Counted from the stretch's first letter, positions 22,257-31,520 are shown. The stretch is DNA of 64,000 bases from Enterobacter hormaechei subsp. hoffmannii (GCF_001729745.1 NZ_CP017186.1:62001-126000); one strand, 5' to 3'. The notes: a model not told the origin generated them from the letters alone. Translations and numbers: made by a program.

Positions 22257-23264
22257 CTACTGATACGAAAACGTAATGCTCGCCAGGGCGTTAGCCGAGC
22301 CGGGGACCAGCTCTCCGGTTCGGATGTACTGCGCCTGGAACGGCAGCGACAGCGTTTGTGCTGCGCTGGTGGTCTGGATGAAAAACTGTCCCGTCGTGCC
22401 TGCGGCCGAGCTGTCTGGCCCCATCATCAGCGGCCCGGTACCGTTATAGAAAAACTGCACGCCAATGCCGGAGGCTGTGGAGTCCCCGGTCAGCGTCACG
22501 ACCGACGAGGTATTTGACGGCGTGGTCTGATCGGTCATTACTGCGTTAACCGCCACGTTCTCATCACAGGTCAGGTTGATGTTAAACTCCCCCGACGGTG
22601 AAGTGCTGCCTACGCTGGGGAGCGTGTGAATATCAATGGAGCCCAGGTCGACGTTGGCGCTTTTTGTGCCTACCGTGCAGCCGCTTGCCGTCACCGTAAT
22701 GGTGGTGGGGTTGATGATCACCTGTGCGGTTTTCACTTCGTTGTTATAGGCCGTCAGGATCGCCGCGTTAATGGTCGGGGTCTGGTATACGCCGGATTTC
22801 AGCGGAACGCCGGTCTTGATAAACGTCACTTTTGCCGACCAGCCCAGTGCAGTGGCGTACCCGCTTGTCCCATCGGCCGGATAGCTCTGCGTAATGCCCG
22901 TCTGCATCGGGACATAGGTGGTGCCGTTATAATCTTTAAGCCCAAGAATGAAGCCGATGCCGGGCACGCCCGTTTCAAATACCATGTAATTTGCGCCATC
23001 GAGAATAACCGTGATGCCGGTGGCGGTTATACTGCTGCTCGGCTCCAGCGTCCCTTTGGAGCAGGTAAATACCAGGCCGCACCAGAACACTTCCGAGACG
23101 CTCGCAGTGGCGCTCCATTCAGAGCCGATCGTCTTTCCAGGCACGATGGAATCTGCCGGGCCGGACCAGGACATGGGCGTGGGTGAAAGTGTGATATCCG
23201 ATGTCCAGGAGAGGGCAAGTGCCTGAGACGTCATGAAAAACAGGCCTAAAAACAGTAAACGCAT
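22257..23264 (-). CDS. Two-domain fimbrial tip adhesin (FimH-like)
   Basis: 335 residues with a signal peptide (MRLLFLGLFFMTSQALA). The mature protein has an N-terminal lectin-like domain of about 150 residues with a cysteine pair (FWCGLVFTCSKG). The C-terminal pilin domain starts near TITVTASGCTVGTKSANVDLG, has the second cysteine in INLTCDENV, and ends NALASITFSYQ. This is the architecture of tip adhesins of type-1-like pili. It is the last gene of the second minus-strand operon; its ATG overlaps the preceding stop (TAATG). The receptor cannot be told from sequence. Confidence 0.88.
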   Translation of the reverse strand: MRLLFLGLFFMTSQALALSWTSDITLSPTPMSWSGPADSIVPGKTIGSEWSATASVSEVFWCGLVFTCSKGTLEPSSSITATGITVILDGANYMVFETGVPGIGFILGLKDYNGTTYVPMQTGITQSYPADGTSGYATALGWSAKVTFIKTGVPLKSGVYQTPTINAAILTAYNNEVKTAQVIINPTTITVTASGCTVGTKSANVDLGSIDIHTLPSVGSTSPSGEFNINLTCDENVAVNAVMTDQTTPSNTSSVVTLTGDSTASGIGVQFFYNGTGPLMMGPDSSAAGTTGQFFIQTTSAAQTLSLPFQAQYIRTGELVPGSANALASITFSYQ

Positions 23265-23782
23265 TATTGATACTCCGTCGTCCAGGTCGCCACTGCCGAA
23301 ACGTCTCCGGCATTGACCGGCGCACCCGTGGCGGCCAGTCGCGCATAGAAGGTCATTTTTACGCTGTCATCCCCCGCCGCGCCGTAAGCAGTGGTTTGGG
23401 TGTCCAGCGGGATAAGTACGCTGTCTTTATCCAGAATCTGCACCGCCACGCCGGTCGCGCCGCCGTCAGCGACTTTCAGAAGCTGCGGGTTCTCGTCATC
23501 CGGCGTACCGCTGAAGCGGATTTTCACGCCAGCAAAGGTAGGGCCGCACGCTTCAAGGGTGAGCGTGAAGGGCGTTTTGATATTGCTGACTGCCCCCGCC
23601 TCGCTAAATTGCTTTACGCCGAGGGTGCCCAGCGGCACGTTTTGCTCCTTCGAATCTTCCGAGACAATACAGGTATTGCCGATCACGTTGCCGGTCACGG
23701 AAACCAGCACGTCATAGCCGTGTACGGGGACGGTGATGAACATCAGCAGGATCAGGGGGAGAAACCGGACGGTTACTGACAT
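23264..23782 (-). CDS. Minor fimbrial subunit (FimF/FimG-like adaptor)
   Basis: 172 residues from the ATG at 23782, which starts a signal peptide (MSVTVRFLPLILLMFITVPV, cut after VHG). Pilin features are VTGNVIGNTCIVSEDSKEQNVPLG, a second cysteine in LEACGP, VKIRFSGTPD, and a C-terminus VATWTTEYQ. It overlaps the usher gene by 10 bases and the adhesin start by one, so translation is coupled through all three. By order it should join the adhesin to the pilin shaft. Confidence 0.87.
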   Translation of the reverse strand: MSVTVRFLPLILLMFITVPVHGYDVLVSVTGNVIGNTCIVSEDSKEQNVPLGTLGVKQFSEAGAVSNIKTPFTLTLEACGPTFAGVKIRFSGTPDDENPQLLKVADGGATGVAVQILDKDSVLIPLDTQTTAYGAAGDDSVKMTFYARLAATGAPVNAGDVSAVATWTTEYQ

Positions 23783-26298
23783 ATGACCTCCTGGGAATAC
23801 AGCCCGGTGCGGGCCTGATAATTTTTCGGGTTCAACGCATAGCGGATCGTGCAGCGCTGGGCGCTGTCGCGTCCCCATACGGCATGCAATGTTCCCTTCG
23901 CTGACAGGCCGGTCAGATACACGCTGCCGCCATCGCCGACGATACCGCTGGCGTTGTCATCCTCTGACGAGACCAGCGTGCCGAAGGGGAGCACGTCTTT
24001 AGCGTGATGCACGATAAACATCGCTTTTGCCCCCTGACGCGTGGTGAGGATGGCGCGAACCAGTGCCCCGTCGGTGGGGATTTTATTGGCGATGGCGTTC
24101 TCAAGTTCCACGTCATTGCCCACGGTGGTGACATCTAGCGCAACCTGATTAACGCGATACGGCGTGGCGTACGGGATCACCGCATAGCCCAGGCTGTCGG
24201 TTTTGATGCCCCTGTGGTTGAGCACGGCGACATGGCTGGCGCCCGGGGCTTTCACCAGGATATTGGTGTTCCCGAGCGGCTGGCTCAGCGTCAGGCCATC
24301 CTCATGCAGCACCGCGCCGCCGCTCATCCCGTAGCTGAGGTTGCGGGAGTCACCGGCGTAGCTGTAGCCCAGGTTATAGTCTCCCCACGCGCCCTCGTAT
24401 TGCAGCGCGGCATCGCCGCCGTAGTGCTGCTGCGCGCTGTAGCGCTGGTTGACGCTATAGAAAAGATTCTCCTGTCCCGGCAGATAACCACTGACACCGG
24501 TACTGGCGGTGGTGCCAGCGGGATCCGCATGGGTAGCGGTAAAACGGAGACGGGTCGACAGCGCCGGGTTACCCAGCGGCACCGACAGGGACAACGCGAG
24601 GATATTGTCTTTCTTGTTGTCGTACAGGCTAGAGCTACGCTGGGCGCTGATGCCAAGCGACAGATTACGAAACGTTGCGTTCCACGCGAACTGCAAACTT
24701 TGCGTGGTTTTTGACGTATTCCAGTAGGTTTGTTGATCCCAGGACAGAGACAGCGCGCCGTATTCGCCCATCGGCTGCGACAACAGCAGCTGATTTTTTG
24801 CTTTACGCGACATATGCAGGTTGTAAACCGTGTCGTAGTGAGTGGTGACGGTGCCATCGTCTTCCACGGTCTGTTCTGGCGCTCCGCCCGCCATGCCTTT
24901 GTAAGTGGTATCGCTGAGGGTATAAAACCCTGCCGTTGAGTAACGCAGCGAGAAGAAATTGACCCGCGTACCGATATCGTTCAGCAGCTTGCTGTACCGC
25001 AGGCGCACCGAGTCACCGGTGTAGCGCTGCTTATCAGCCAGCTGGCTGCGGGCATGGGTGAGGTCGAGGGAGTAGGCGCCAAAGCGGCCGAGATTCTGCC
25101 CGATACCGAAGGCCAGGCCGTTGTAGCGATCGGAAAACTGCGCCCCGCCATAAAACGTGAGACCGTATCGCCAGCCCAGGAACAGCTCGCCCTGCGCGAA
25201 GGAGGGCGAGATCTGATCGCCCGCAGGGCGGTATTTCCCCGCCCCCAGAGCATATTTGACCTGACCGTTACGCACCAGATTCGGCACGCTGGCAAAGGGC
25301 AGGGTGTATTGCGTCTGGCTGCCGTCGCTCTCCTGAATGGTGACCACGAGATCGCCGCCGGAAGAGGTTGGATAGAGATCTTTCAGCACAAACGCCCCCG
25401 GCGGAACGGAGGTTTGATAGATAACGTTACCGTTCTGGCGAACCGTCACCGTGGCATTGCTGCGCGCGATGCCGCGCACTTCAGGCGCGTAACCGCTCAG
25501 GCTGGCGGGCAACATATTGTCATCGGTCTTCAGGGCAATCCCACGCAGGCCAACGGCGTCAAACACCTGCGATGAGGTGAACGTTTCACCGGCATAAACC
25601 TGGGCACGCAGGGCGCGGATATCCCGCTGTAGCCAGGTCTGGACGTGGGTGAGCTCGTTACTCTCTTTGGTCCACGTGGTGAAATCACGCAGCCGCCATG
25701 CGCCCAGGTTGGCGCCGCTGTTCAGGCTCACAAACAGCTGTTGTTCCCGCGTGCGCGTCTCGCCCCGGTAGTCATTATTCGCGCCATTGACCACATAGTT
25801 CAGCCACGCGGCAGGGATGCCGGATTCCCAGCTCTCCGGGCTGACGTACCCGCGCGGCAGAGCGCGCATCGCGCTTTGCGGTACGGTGAAGTTGAGGGTA
25901 AGCGTCCTCTGGTCAAAATCAAACCGGGTATCGGCGAACGACCGGGTTAAAAAAATGCAGCGCTGCGCAGGCGACAGCTCACCCCCTTTCGCCTGACGGC
26001 TGTCGATGCCAAGTGCGGCGAATTGCGCAGGCGTAAGGCACGGCAGGGCTTCACCGGCGGTGTTTTCAGCGGCGCGAAACGTGACGTTACCTGTGAACGC
26101 GAACTGGGTGTTGATATACACGTTAAGATTGTACTCGCCCGGCGGCAACGCGCTCCCGGCGTTGACCCAGGCGAGATCGGCACTGTTTGCCTGTTCGCCG
26201 TTAAGAAACGCAGGATTAAAGTGCAGCTCGCTTTCGGCAGCCACGGCTTGCCGAATCACCAGGGCGATCGCCGTGGCGCACAGGATTTTAATTTTCAT
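23773..26298 (-). CDS. Fimbrial outer-membrane usher (FimD-like)
   Basis: 841 residues, full length, with a signal peptide ending QAVAA. Domains in order: N-terminal chaperone-binding (LHFNPAFLNGEQANSADLAW), barrel with plug (PPGAFVLKDLYPTSSGGDLV), and C-terminal plates (NAIANKIPTDGALVRAIL, LPFGTLV, VYLTGLSAKGTL). Paired cysteines near the end (RCTIRYAL, EVICQ) are typical. It works with the chaperone at 26322. Compared with the partial usher at the left edge it is clearly a separate fimbrial type, not a recent duplicate. Confidence 0.95.
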   Translation of the reverse strand: MKIKILCATAIALVIRQAVAAESELHFNPAFLNGEQANSADLAWVNAGSALPPGEYNLNVYINTQFAFTGNVTFRAAENTAGEALPCLTPAQFAALGIDSRQAKGGELSPAQRCIFLTRSFADTRFDFDQRTLTLNFTVPQSAMRALPRGYVSPESWESGIPAAWLNYVVNGANNDYRGETRTREQQLFVSLNSGANLGAWRLRDFTTWTKESNELTHVQTWLQRDIRALRAQVYAGETFTSSQVFDAVGLRGIALKTDDNMLPASLSGYAPEVRGIARSNATVTVRQNGNVIYQTSVPPGAFVLKDLYPTSSGGDLVVTIQESDGSQTQYTLPFASVPNLVRNGQVKYALGAGKYRPAGDQISPSFAQGELFLGWRYGLTFYGGAQFSDRYNGLAFGIGQNLGRFGAYSLDLTHARSQLADKQRYTGDSVRLRYSKLLNDIGTRVNFFSLRYSTAGFYTLSDTTYKGMAGGAPEQTVEDDGTVTTHYDTVYNLHMSRKAKNQLLLSQPMGEYGALSLSWDQQTYWNTSKTTQSLQFAWNATFRNLSLGISAQRSSSLYDNKKDNILALSLSVPLGNPALSTRLRFTATHADPAGTTASTGVSGYLPGQENLFYSVNQRYSAQQHYGGDAALQYEGAWGDYNLGYSYAGDSRNLSYGMSGGAVLHEDGLTLSQPLGNTNILVKAPGASHVAVLNHRGIKTDSLGYAVIPYATPYRVNQVALDVTTVGNDVELENAIANKIPTDGALVRAILTTRQGAKAMFIVHHAKDVLPFGTLVSSEDDNASGIVGDGGSVYLTGLSAKGTLHAVWGRDSAQRCTIRYALNPKNYQARTGLYSQEVICQ

Positions 26299-26321
26299 GT
26301 GGTCACGCCTTACTGTTTTTA

Positions 26322-26999
26322 TTATTGGGACAATGACGTGCGGGTAACGGGCGTCCAGGCCCCATAATCGTTAATCGTCTGGTAGCTCATGCTGCTCGCA
26401 TGGCTGAAGGTGTCTGCCAGCGTCACGCTGGCTTTCGGCGGCACCATGACGGGCGACACCGGCCTGCCATCAATTTTCAGGTTAATGGTGGTGAGGTAAT
26501 ACGGCGTTGGGTTGGTCAGCGTGACCTTGCCCGCGCGGTAGGCGCCTGCAAGGTTTTTCCATGCCTCTCCTGCGCCTTCCCGAAGCGACTCAGGGCGATA
26601 AAAGACCTTGATGCGGTTGGCAGAGGCGAATTGCAGCGAATTGCCGGAACCGTTTTTAACCTGCTGTGGGATAGCTTTGACCGTCATCCAGTACAGCGTT
26701 TCGCGATCGGCTGGCAGTGCGTTGCCGCTGAACATGATTTTCACCGCGCTTTCGCTGGCGGGCTTCATGACGTACAGCGGCGGCGTGATGACGAAGTCGT
26801 TGGTACGGCTCCCTTTCTCGTCTTCCATCCATGACTGGATCAGGAACGTGGCATCAGGGTGGGTATTTCTTACCTGCATCATCGTCTGCGTCGTCGCGCC
26901 TGCGTAGACCAGCCGCGTTGCACCCAACCCCACGCCGCCTGCATACACGGCGGATGAACATAACGTGCCAGCCAGACAAATCCATGTGTTTACGCGCAT
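26322..26999 (-). CDS. Periplasmic pilus chaperone (FimC/PapD family)
   Basis: 225 residues with a signal peptide (cut after SAVYA). Motifs are LGATRLVYAGATTQTMMQVRN at the mature start, PPLYVMKPASESAVKIMFSG, ADRETLYWMTVKAIPQ and ANRIKVFYRPESLREG. The C-terminal domain has NPTPYYLTTINLKIDG. It stands between pilin and usher, as usual. Confidence 0.95.
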   Translation of the reverse strand: MRVNTWICLAGTLCSSAVYAGGVGLGATRLVYAGATTQTMMQVRNTHPDATFLIQSWMEDEKGSRTNDFVITPPLYVMKPASESAVKIMFSGNALPADRETLYWMTVKAIPQQVKNGSGNSLQFASANRIKVFYRPESLREGAGEAWKNLAGAYRAGKVTLTNPTPYYLTTINLKIDGRPVSPVMVPPKASVTLADTFSHASSMSYQTINDYGAWTPVTRTSLSQ

Positions 27000-27026
27000 T
27001 GTGCGTCTCCTGAAAGCTGAGTCAGA

Positions 27027-27044
27027 CCCGGCCAGCAGACCGGG
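27027..27044 (-). promoter_or_regulatory. Intercistronic hairpin after the third pilin gene
   Basis: CCCGG/CCGGG with an 8-base loop lies 9 bases after the pilin stop and 28 before the chaperone ATG. It is shorter than the hairpins at the same place in the other two fimbrial operons, but its position is equivalent. Confidence 0.4.
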
Positions 27045-27052
27045 CCTGAAGA

Positions 27053-27637
27053 TTACGAATAGGTCACGGTGTAGGTTGCGACCGCGCTGGCATCACCCGC
27101 CGTGGCGTTGCCCAGTGGGGAGTAATATTTCGCGCTGAAGTTCAGGGTGTTCGCCCCCGCACGCAGGGGGATCGCTGCTGCCGGCTCACCCAGCCTGACG
27201 ACGTTGCCCTGTTCATCATAAAGACGGATAGCGACATGCTGCGCCGAGCCCGCGCCGCCGTTTACTCCCGCGGCCAGGCTATTCACATCGGTACTGTCCG
27301 GCGTACCGGTGAAGGTGATAGCCACGGTCGTTGCGGCAATGGGGTTATCTTCCGTGGACGCGGAGGTATCGGCGATTTCGCAATCCTCCAGCGTGATGGA
27401 GAAGGCTTTTGCGGTACTGGCTTCACTGCCTGCGGCAGCCAGCGTGGCGGTACGCACTTCACCCATGTCGACGTCGATATTCGCGCTACCGGCGCTGATG
27501 GCACAGGCGGAGGTCACCACTTTACCGCTAAAGTTAACCGTGCCGCCGCTGGTGGTGGCGGCCAGTGCTGAGCCCGCTGGCAGCAGGGCGGCAATGCTTA
27601 ATGCCAGCAGAGATTGGCAAGTAAGGCGTGCTTTCAT
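27053..27637 (-). CDS. Major fimbrial subunit (FimA-like pilin)
   Basis: 194 residues with a signal peptide (cut after GSALA). The mature pilin has GGTVNFSGKVVTSACAISAG (first Cys), LEDCEIAD (second Cys), VAITFTGTPDSTDVNSLA and QHVAIRLYDEQGNVVRLGE, and ends SAVATYTVTYS. This is close to classic type-1 pilins. It heads the structural part of the operon and is preceded, on the same strand, by a LuxR-type regulator gene 52 bases upstream. Confidence 0.94.
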   Translation of the reverse strand: MKARLTCQSLLALSIAALLPAGSALAATTSGGTVNFSGKVVTSACAISAGSANIDVDMGEVRTATLAAAGSEASTAKAFSITLEDCEIADTSASTEDNPIAATTVAITFTGTPDSTDVNSLAAGVNGGAGSAQHVAIRLYDEQGNVVRLGEPAAAIPLRAGANTLNFSAKYYSPLGNATAGDASAVATYTVTYS

Positions 27638-27689
27638 TTCATGGTTCCTTGGTTTTTTTATTACGAGATTTGCTCTGAAAGCGGCAGGT

Positions 27690-28292
27690 CTAACTGGTTA
27701 AAAAGACCAGCAAATCTGTCTTATTCCTGAGCCCGAGTTTTCTTATCGCTGAGCTTTTTAAAGCGCTCACGCGGCGATAAGAAAGTTTCTCCAGTTCTGC
27801 GATGTAACGTATATCCAGTCCGTTCCTGAGTTCCTTTAATACCCTCCTTTCTCCAGGCGTCAGCGATAACGCCGCTGGCTGCTTTTGGGGCCGATAATGG
27901 CTATCGACCATTTTTGCTAGCTTTATCCGCCACTGATAAACCGTGTTCTGTAGCGAGATATAGGCATCAATATCTTCCCTGGCCCATAACAGGGAATGGG
28001 CAGAGGTTGAGTACAGGCAGATAATCACCTCTGGATGCGTGGCTTTGATTTTTTTTAAATATTTCAGTGAGCCATACCCTGTATGGTATTTCTCTGCGCC
28101 GGATATAAATAAGATATCGATACGAATCGACGACAGCGCCTTATCCAGTTCCTGATAACCTCCTTCTATGATAATGATGTGAAGGTCGTCGCGGATGCTG
28201 CGTAATAACGTTTTAATGCCGTTTCTTGCATAATGATCGCCGCCCATCAATGCAACAGTAATATGCTGTGTTATTTGGTTATTGTTCGTCAT
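27690..28292 (-). CDS. LuxR-family transcriptional regulator with degenerate receiver
   Basis: 200 residues. The N-terminal half (1-125) looks like a response-regulator fold (VALMGGDHYARNGIKTLLRSI, IDILFISGAEKYHTG) but lacks the usual acidic pocket and phospho-acceptor Asp. The C-terminal LuxR helix-turn-helix is SLTPGERRVLKELRNGLDI, RYIAELEKLSYRRVSALKSS, AIRKLGLRNKTDLLVFL. Size and layout recall FimW/FimZ-type fimbrial regulators. Directly upstream of the pilin gene and in the same direction, it probably controls this operon. Confidence 0.82.
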   Translation of the reverse strand: MTNNNQITQHITVALMGGDHYARNGIKTLLRSIRDDLHIIIIEGGYQELDKALSSIRIDILFISGAEKYHTGYGSLKYLKKIKATHPEVIICLYSTSAHSLLWAREDIDAYISLQNTVYQWRIKLAKMVDSHYRPQKQPAALSLTPGERRVLKELRNGLDIRYIAELEKLSYRRVSALKSSAIRKLGLRNKTDLLVFLTS

Positions 28293-29126
28293 GTTATTCC
28301 TCGATTTATAATAGTAATCAGGCGAATTATTTATAAGGGTATCGCCAGTATTCTCGAAGCAATGACGTATTGCATAGTGTAGGCCTACTATACGTCGGCC
28401 AATAAAGAGGTAATCTGAATTAATCTAAAATTGTATTAATTACTAAGATCGAGACCGGTTACGACGCTTCCCTCTGATTGGTCTTATTCCGCTTCGCTTT
28501 CTGTAAATTATGATAGCCGCTATTTTTAATGAAAATTTAGCTTTGATAAATGTTTTGTAAGGAGTTTGTCGTCTGGTGTCAGTGCGGGTGTGAAGTTGCT
28601 GACGGGGAATAACAATTTACGAATGTTATCATCGATAAAAACTGATAGAGAGGTGGCTGAAAAGCATACAAAAACCATGTAAATTATTGATATTTGTCAG
28701 GTTGAGAAAACTTAAGGCTTAAGAGTACTGAATATTTCAGACACGTATGTCCGTGGCGTACAATGTTTTTTTATGTAGATATTTGTCAATGTCAAGAGGC
28801 GATGAGAGCGCCAAAAGGAGAGGCTCTGATAAAAGAGATGCTGTCGATAGTCAGATACTTCTGTGGAGCGGAAATTCACTTCACAAAACATCATAATGAG
28901 GATGATCGCGGATGAATCGGCTCTGCAAGCCGCATTCTACAAGGGTTGAGTTCTTATGCAGGTTCAGTGAAGCTTAAGGGATGAAATATAAATTAAGATT
29001 TTTCGCCAATGGCGAAGATATACAGCATGCCGTTAATCAGTCACATTAATCCCGACGCGAATGTCATCACATACATGCGGTGACTCAGGTTCAACATCTG
29101 TTAACCGGAGAATTCATACTGCCCCT
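28293..29126. promoter_or_regulatory. 834-base non-coding divergent region
   Basis: No convincing gene is present; a 60-codon minus-strand frame at 28712-28894 lacks a ribosome-binding site and protein character. The region is AT-rich and separates the LuxR-type gene from the MarT-like gene. A 10-base palindrome GTAGGCCTAC lies at 28379-28388, nested within the spaced repeat GACGTAT (28364-28370) / ATACGTC (28390-28396), some 70-100 bases upstream of the LuxR-type start. These are possible operator elements. Long leaders like this are common for silenced fimbrial regulators. Confidence 0.4.
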
Positions 29127-29915
29127 ATGCATAAGCATTACATTATAAATAATATCGTCGAATTTCATCCTGCGGCCAGCACGTTACGTGATATCAACAA
29201 TCCTGACCGTGTGGTTGTGTTAAATTCGCCAGCAGGCCGATGCCTGTTGTTATTAATCGACAGAGCGGGGTCGATTGTCACTCAGCAAGAGTTCCTTGAT
29301 ATTGTCTGGCAAAGCCGCGGCATGCTTGTCTCCTCCAATACCTATTACCAGAACATCTCCATTCTGCGCAAAGGGCTCAAAAAGATTGGTTTTGAAACTG
29401 ACCCTATCGTTACCATTCCCCGTATTGGGCTGACGCTGGCAAGCGACACGCAAATAACCGTCAGAGAGCCTTCGCCTGTCACGCCTCAACCCGCAGAGGG
29501 ACAATGTGTGGAGGCGCCAGCGATCGAGGAGGTCTCTGCATCCTCCGCGCCAGCAGCGCCCGTTGCCAGGAAGTCCACGCGCTGGCTGGCTGTCGTTATG
29601 GGGCTGTTGATCATCCTGGCCGTGGGAGGCGTGACGGGATATATGAACGCCAGGGAAAACCGTTTTGTTGAGGATTACCGTTTTGCGGCATCCGTCGGGG
29701 CCTGTCGCGTTTATCTTGCGAACGACATTCAGACTCACGCTGAACGCGCTTCCGCGCTGACCTATGTAGAACAATTCAAGGCTGAATGCGCGCAATATCC
29801 CTGGGTTTACATCAGCTGGTACGCTCTGCTTCCTCGTGCGTCGGTTATTCGCTGCGACCGGCCAATGAAAGAACCGAACCGCTGTATATCTGATTATTTC
29901 CTGAAGGATAGCTAG
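29127..29915 (+). CDS. Second ToxR/CadC-like membrane regulator (MarT type)
   Basis: 262 residues from the ATG at 29127, chosen because the winged-helix domain begins right after it (HKHYIINNIVEFHPAAST). An ATG 66 bases upstream is in frame, and neither start has a good ribosome-binding site. The DNA-binding domain (1-105) has AGRCLLLLIDRAGSIV, QEFLDIVWQSRGMLVSSNTY and the wing TIPRIGLTLAS. A Pro/Ala-rich linker and one membrane helix (about 154-175, WLAVVMGLLIILAVGGVTGYM) follow, then a periplasmic domain with cysteines (GACRVYLAN, KAECAQY, VIRCDRP, NRCISDYF). The architecture equals the 4063 gene, including the ending CISxY/CISDY. Coupled FidL-like gene one base downstream. Confidence 0.83.
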   Translation: MHKHYIINNIVEFHPAASTLRDINNPDRVVVLNSPAGRCLLLLIDRAGSIVTQQEFLDIVWQSRGMLVSSNTYYQNISILRKGLKKIGFETDPIVTIPRIGLTLASDTQITVREPSPVTPQPAEGQCVEAPAIEEVSASSAPAAPVARKSTRWLAVVMGLLIILAVGGVTGYMNARENRFVEDYRFAASVGACRVYLANDIQTHAERASALTYVEQFKAECAQYPWVYISWYALLPRASVIRCDRPMKEPNRCISDYFLKDS

Positions 29916-29916
29916 C

Positions 29917-30396
29917 ATGACTCGTTTTCGGCAGATGCTGTATGTCATCGTGACGGGCCTCGTCACGGCAGGCGTGCTGACGGGCTATTACCTGTGGCAC
30001 CGATCTTACGTTCAGCCTTTTTCATGCCAGGCTAATCTGGTACAGCACCATCCGGATGAGACGCTGACGGTCTGGCTGAATTACACCTTCGACGGGAAAT
30101 TCGGAACCCTGAGCATGAATGGCCGGGCAAAGAGCGATCCGGGTAAAACCATCGACAGGAAAATTTCCTTTCGGGTGGAGAGAAAAGATCGCCTCTATTT
30201 GCTGACGTCAGAAAAAAATATGACGTTCCCGGACGATAATGTAGAAGACAGCTGGCTGGAAAAATATGAACCGCAATTTTTTGTCTATCCGGGCAAGAGT
30301 ATTTATATGCGTATCAATGAACAACATAATGGTAACTATATCTTTACCTTAGGAACATTACCGACATATGTGTGTCGTGGTTCAAAAAAAGAATGA
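29917..30396 (+). CDS. Second FidL-like small membrane protein
   Basis: 159 residues. The membrane helix is at residues 7-27 (MLYVIVTGLVTAGVLTGYYLW), then a periplasmic domain with SCQANLVQHHPDETLTVWLNY at the position of GCQSDTISW in the other FidL-like protein, IDRKISFRVERKDRLYLL, and a C-terminal cysteine (TYVCRG). The gene starts one base after the MarT-like stop. It probably supports the periplasmic half of that regulator. The two pairs are diverged, so they are old paralogues or separate acquisitions. Confidence 0.72.
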   Translation: MTRFRQMLYVIVTGLVTAGVLTGYYLWHRSYVQPFSCQANLVQHHPDETLTVWLNYTFDGKFGTLSMNGRAKSDPGKTIDRKISFRVERKDRLYLLTSEKNMTFPDDNVEDSWLEKYEPQFFVYPGKSIYMRINEQHNGNYIFTLGTLPTYVCRGSKKE

Positions 30397-30530
30397 TGTA
30401 AACGAGAAAAGCATTATATTTTCCTCCCGTCTCATTTATGCTTGATTTAAAATATCAGGATTATCTTAGAAATATAAAGTGCGACAGATCATGTTGCGAT
30501 AATGTAATTAATTTTAAATTTGGCAAGTAA

Positions 30531-31520
30531 ATGAAAAGTGTATTTGACTCCTCCGATGGGGGGAAATCAGTACCGGAAAAGTGTCTGCATATTGGGTTGA
30601 TATTATGGCCCCGTTATTCACTTCTGGCCGTCTCCGGGTTGCTGGAGGCGCTGCGTTATGCAGCGAAAGCTCAGGATAAATTAGCATTTAAAATCAGCCT
30701 GATAAGTGAATTCCCTGATATCCCGATTATCAGCAATGCGGGGATTATCATGAGGCCGGATTCTCCCCATGGGCCGCCGGAAAGTTTTAACTACCTTGCT
30801 GTTATCGGCGGTGAATTGCAGTATCTGGACTTAGGGTATCAGGGGGATAAAGCGTATCTGGCACATGCCCACCATGCCGGGGTTCCGCTCATTGGCATTG
30901 GCACCGGCAGTTTTGTCCTCGCACAGGAAGGATTGCTGAATGAACGACGAGCGTCCATCCATCCTTTCCACCTTGATGCATTTCGGCAGGCTTTCCCGCT
31001 GGTTTATGCTGAGCAAGGGTATGATTTCATCGACGATGGCGATGTGCTGACCTGCCCGGGCGGTATTTCCACCCTGACGCTGGCAACTGAGCTTATCCGC
31101 GCCCATGCCGGGGATGATATCGCCAGCACCACCTGTCAGCGTTTGTCGCTCGTTCCGCATGAAATTGCCACCCCACGTCCGGCGAATCTTGCGCTTATCC
31201 CTGACTCGCGGTTGCGCCGCGCCGTCATGCTGATAGAACAGTTCCTGACCCGGCCGCTCACCACCGCCGGGCTTGCGCGAGAAGTGGCATTGAGTGAACG
31301 CCAGCTCAACCGTCTGTTCCACGCAGAATTCGGCAAAACGGCCCGCGAATTTATCCGCAGCGCCAGACTGCGCTATGCTTGCTGGCTGCTGAAGAACTCG
31401 CAGCAAAGCGTGACGGATATTGCGCAGCGGATGGGGTTCAGCGACTGCGCGCACTTTATTCGTCATTTTCAGACGGAGTATGGTTGTACGCCTGGGGTGT
31501 GGCGCACGTCGCAGAATTAA
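30531..31520 (+). CDS. GlxA-type AraC-family transcriptional regulator
   Basis: 329 residues. The N-terminal DJ-1/PfpI-like domain (about 18-205) has LHIGLILWPRYSLLAVSGLLEAL and IGIGTGSFVLAQEGLL. The nucleophilic cysteine of active family members (GxCTGA) is replaced by Gly, so it is a binding fold, not an enzyme. The C-terminal AraC domain (about 225-325) has two helix-turn-helices: TTAGLAREVALSERQLNRLF and SVTDIAQRMGFSDCAHFIRHF. Target and ligand are not evident from the neighbours. Confidence 0.88.
   Translation: MKSVFDSSDGGKSVPEKCLHIGLILWPRYSLLAVSGLLEALRYAAKAQDKLAFKISLISEFPDIPIISNAGIIMRPDSPHGPPESFNYLAVIGGELQYLDLGYQGDKAYLAHAHHAGVPLIGIGTGSFVLAQEGLLNERRASIHPFHLDAFRQAFPLVYAEQGYDFIDDGDVLTCPGGISTLTLATELIRAHAGDDIASTTCQRLSLVPHEIATPRPANLALIPDSRLRRAVMLIEQFLTRPLTTAGLAREVALSERQLNRLFHAEFGKTAREFIRSARLRYACWLLKNSQQSVTDIAQRMGFSDCAHFIRHFQTEYGCTPGVWRTSQN

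Noticed and set aside
28712-28894. A 60-codon minus-strand frame in the long intergenic region
   Set aside because: No ribosome-binding site and a composition typical of AT-rich non-coding DNA.
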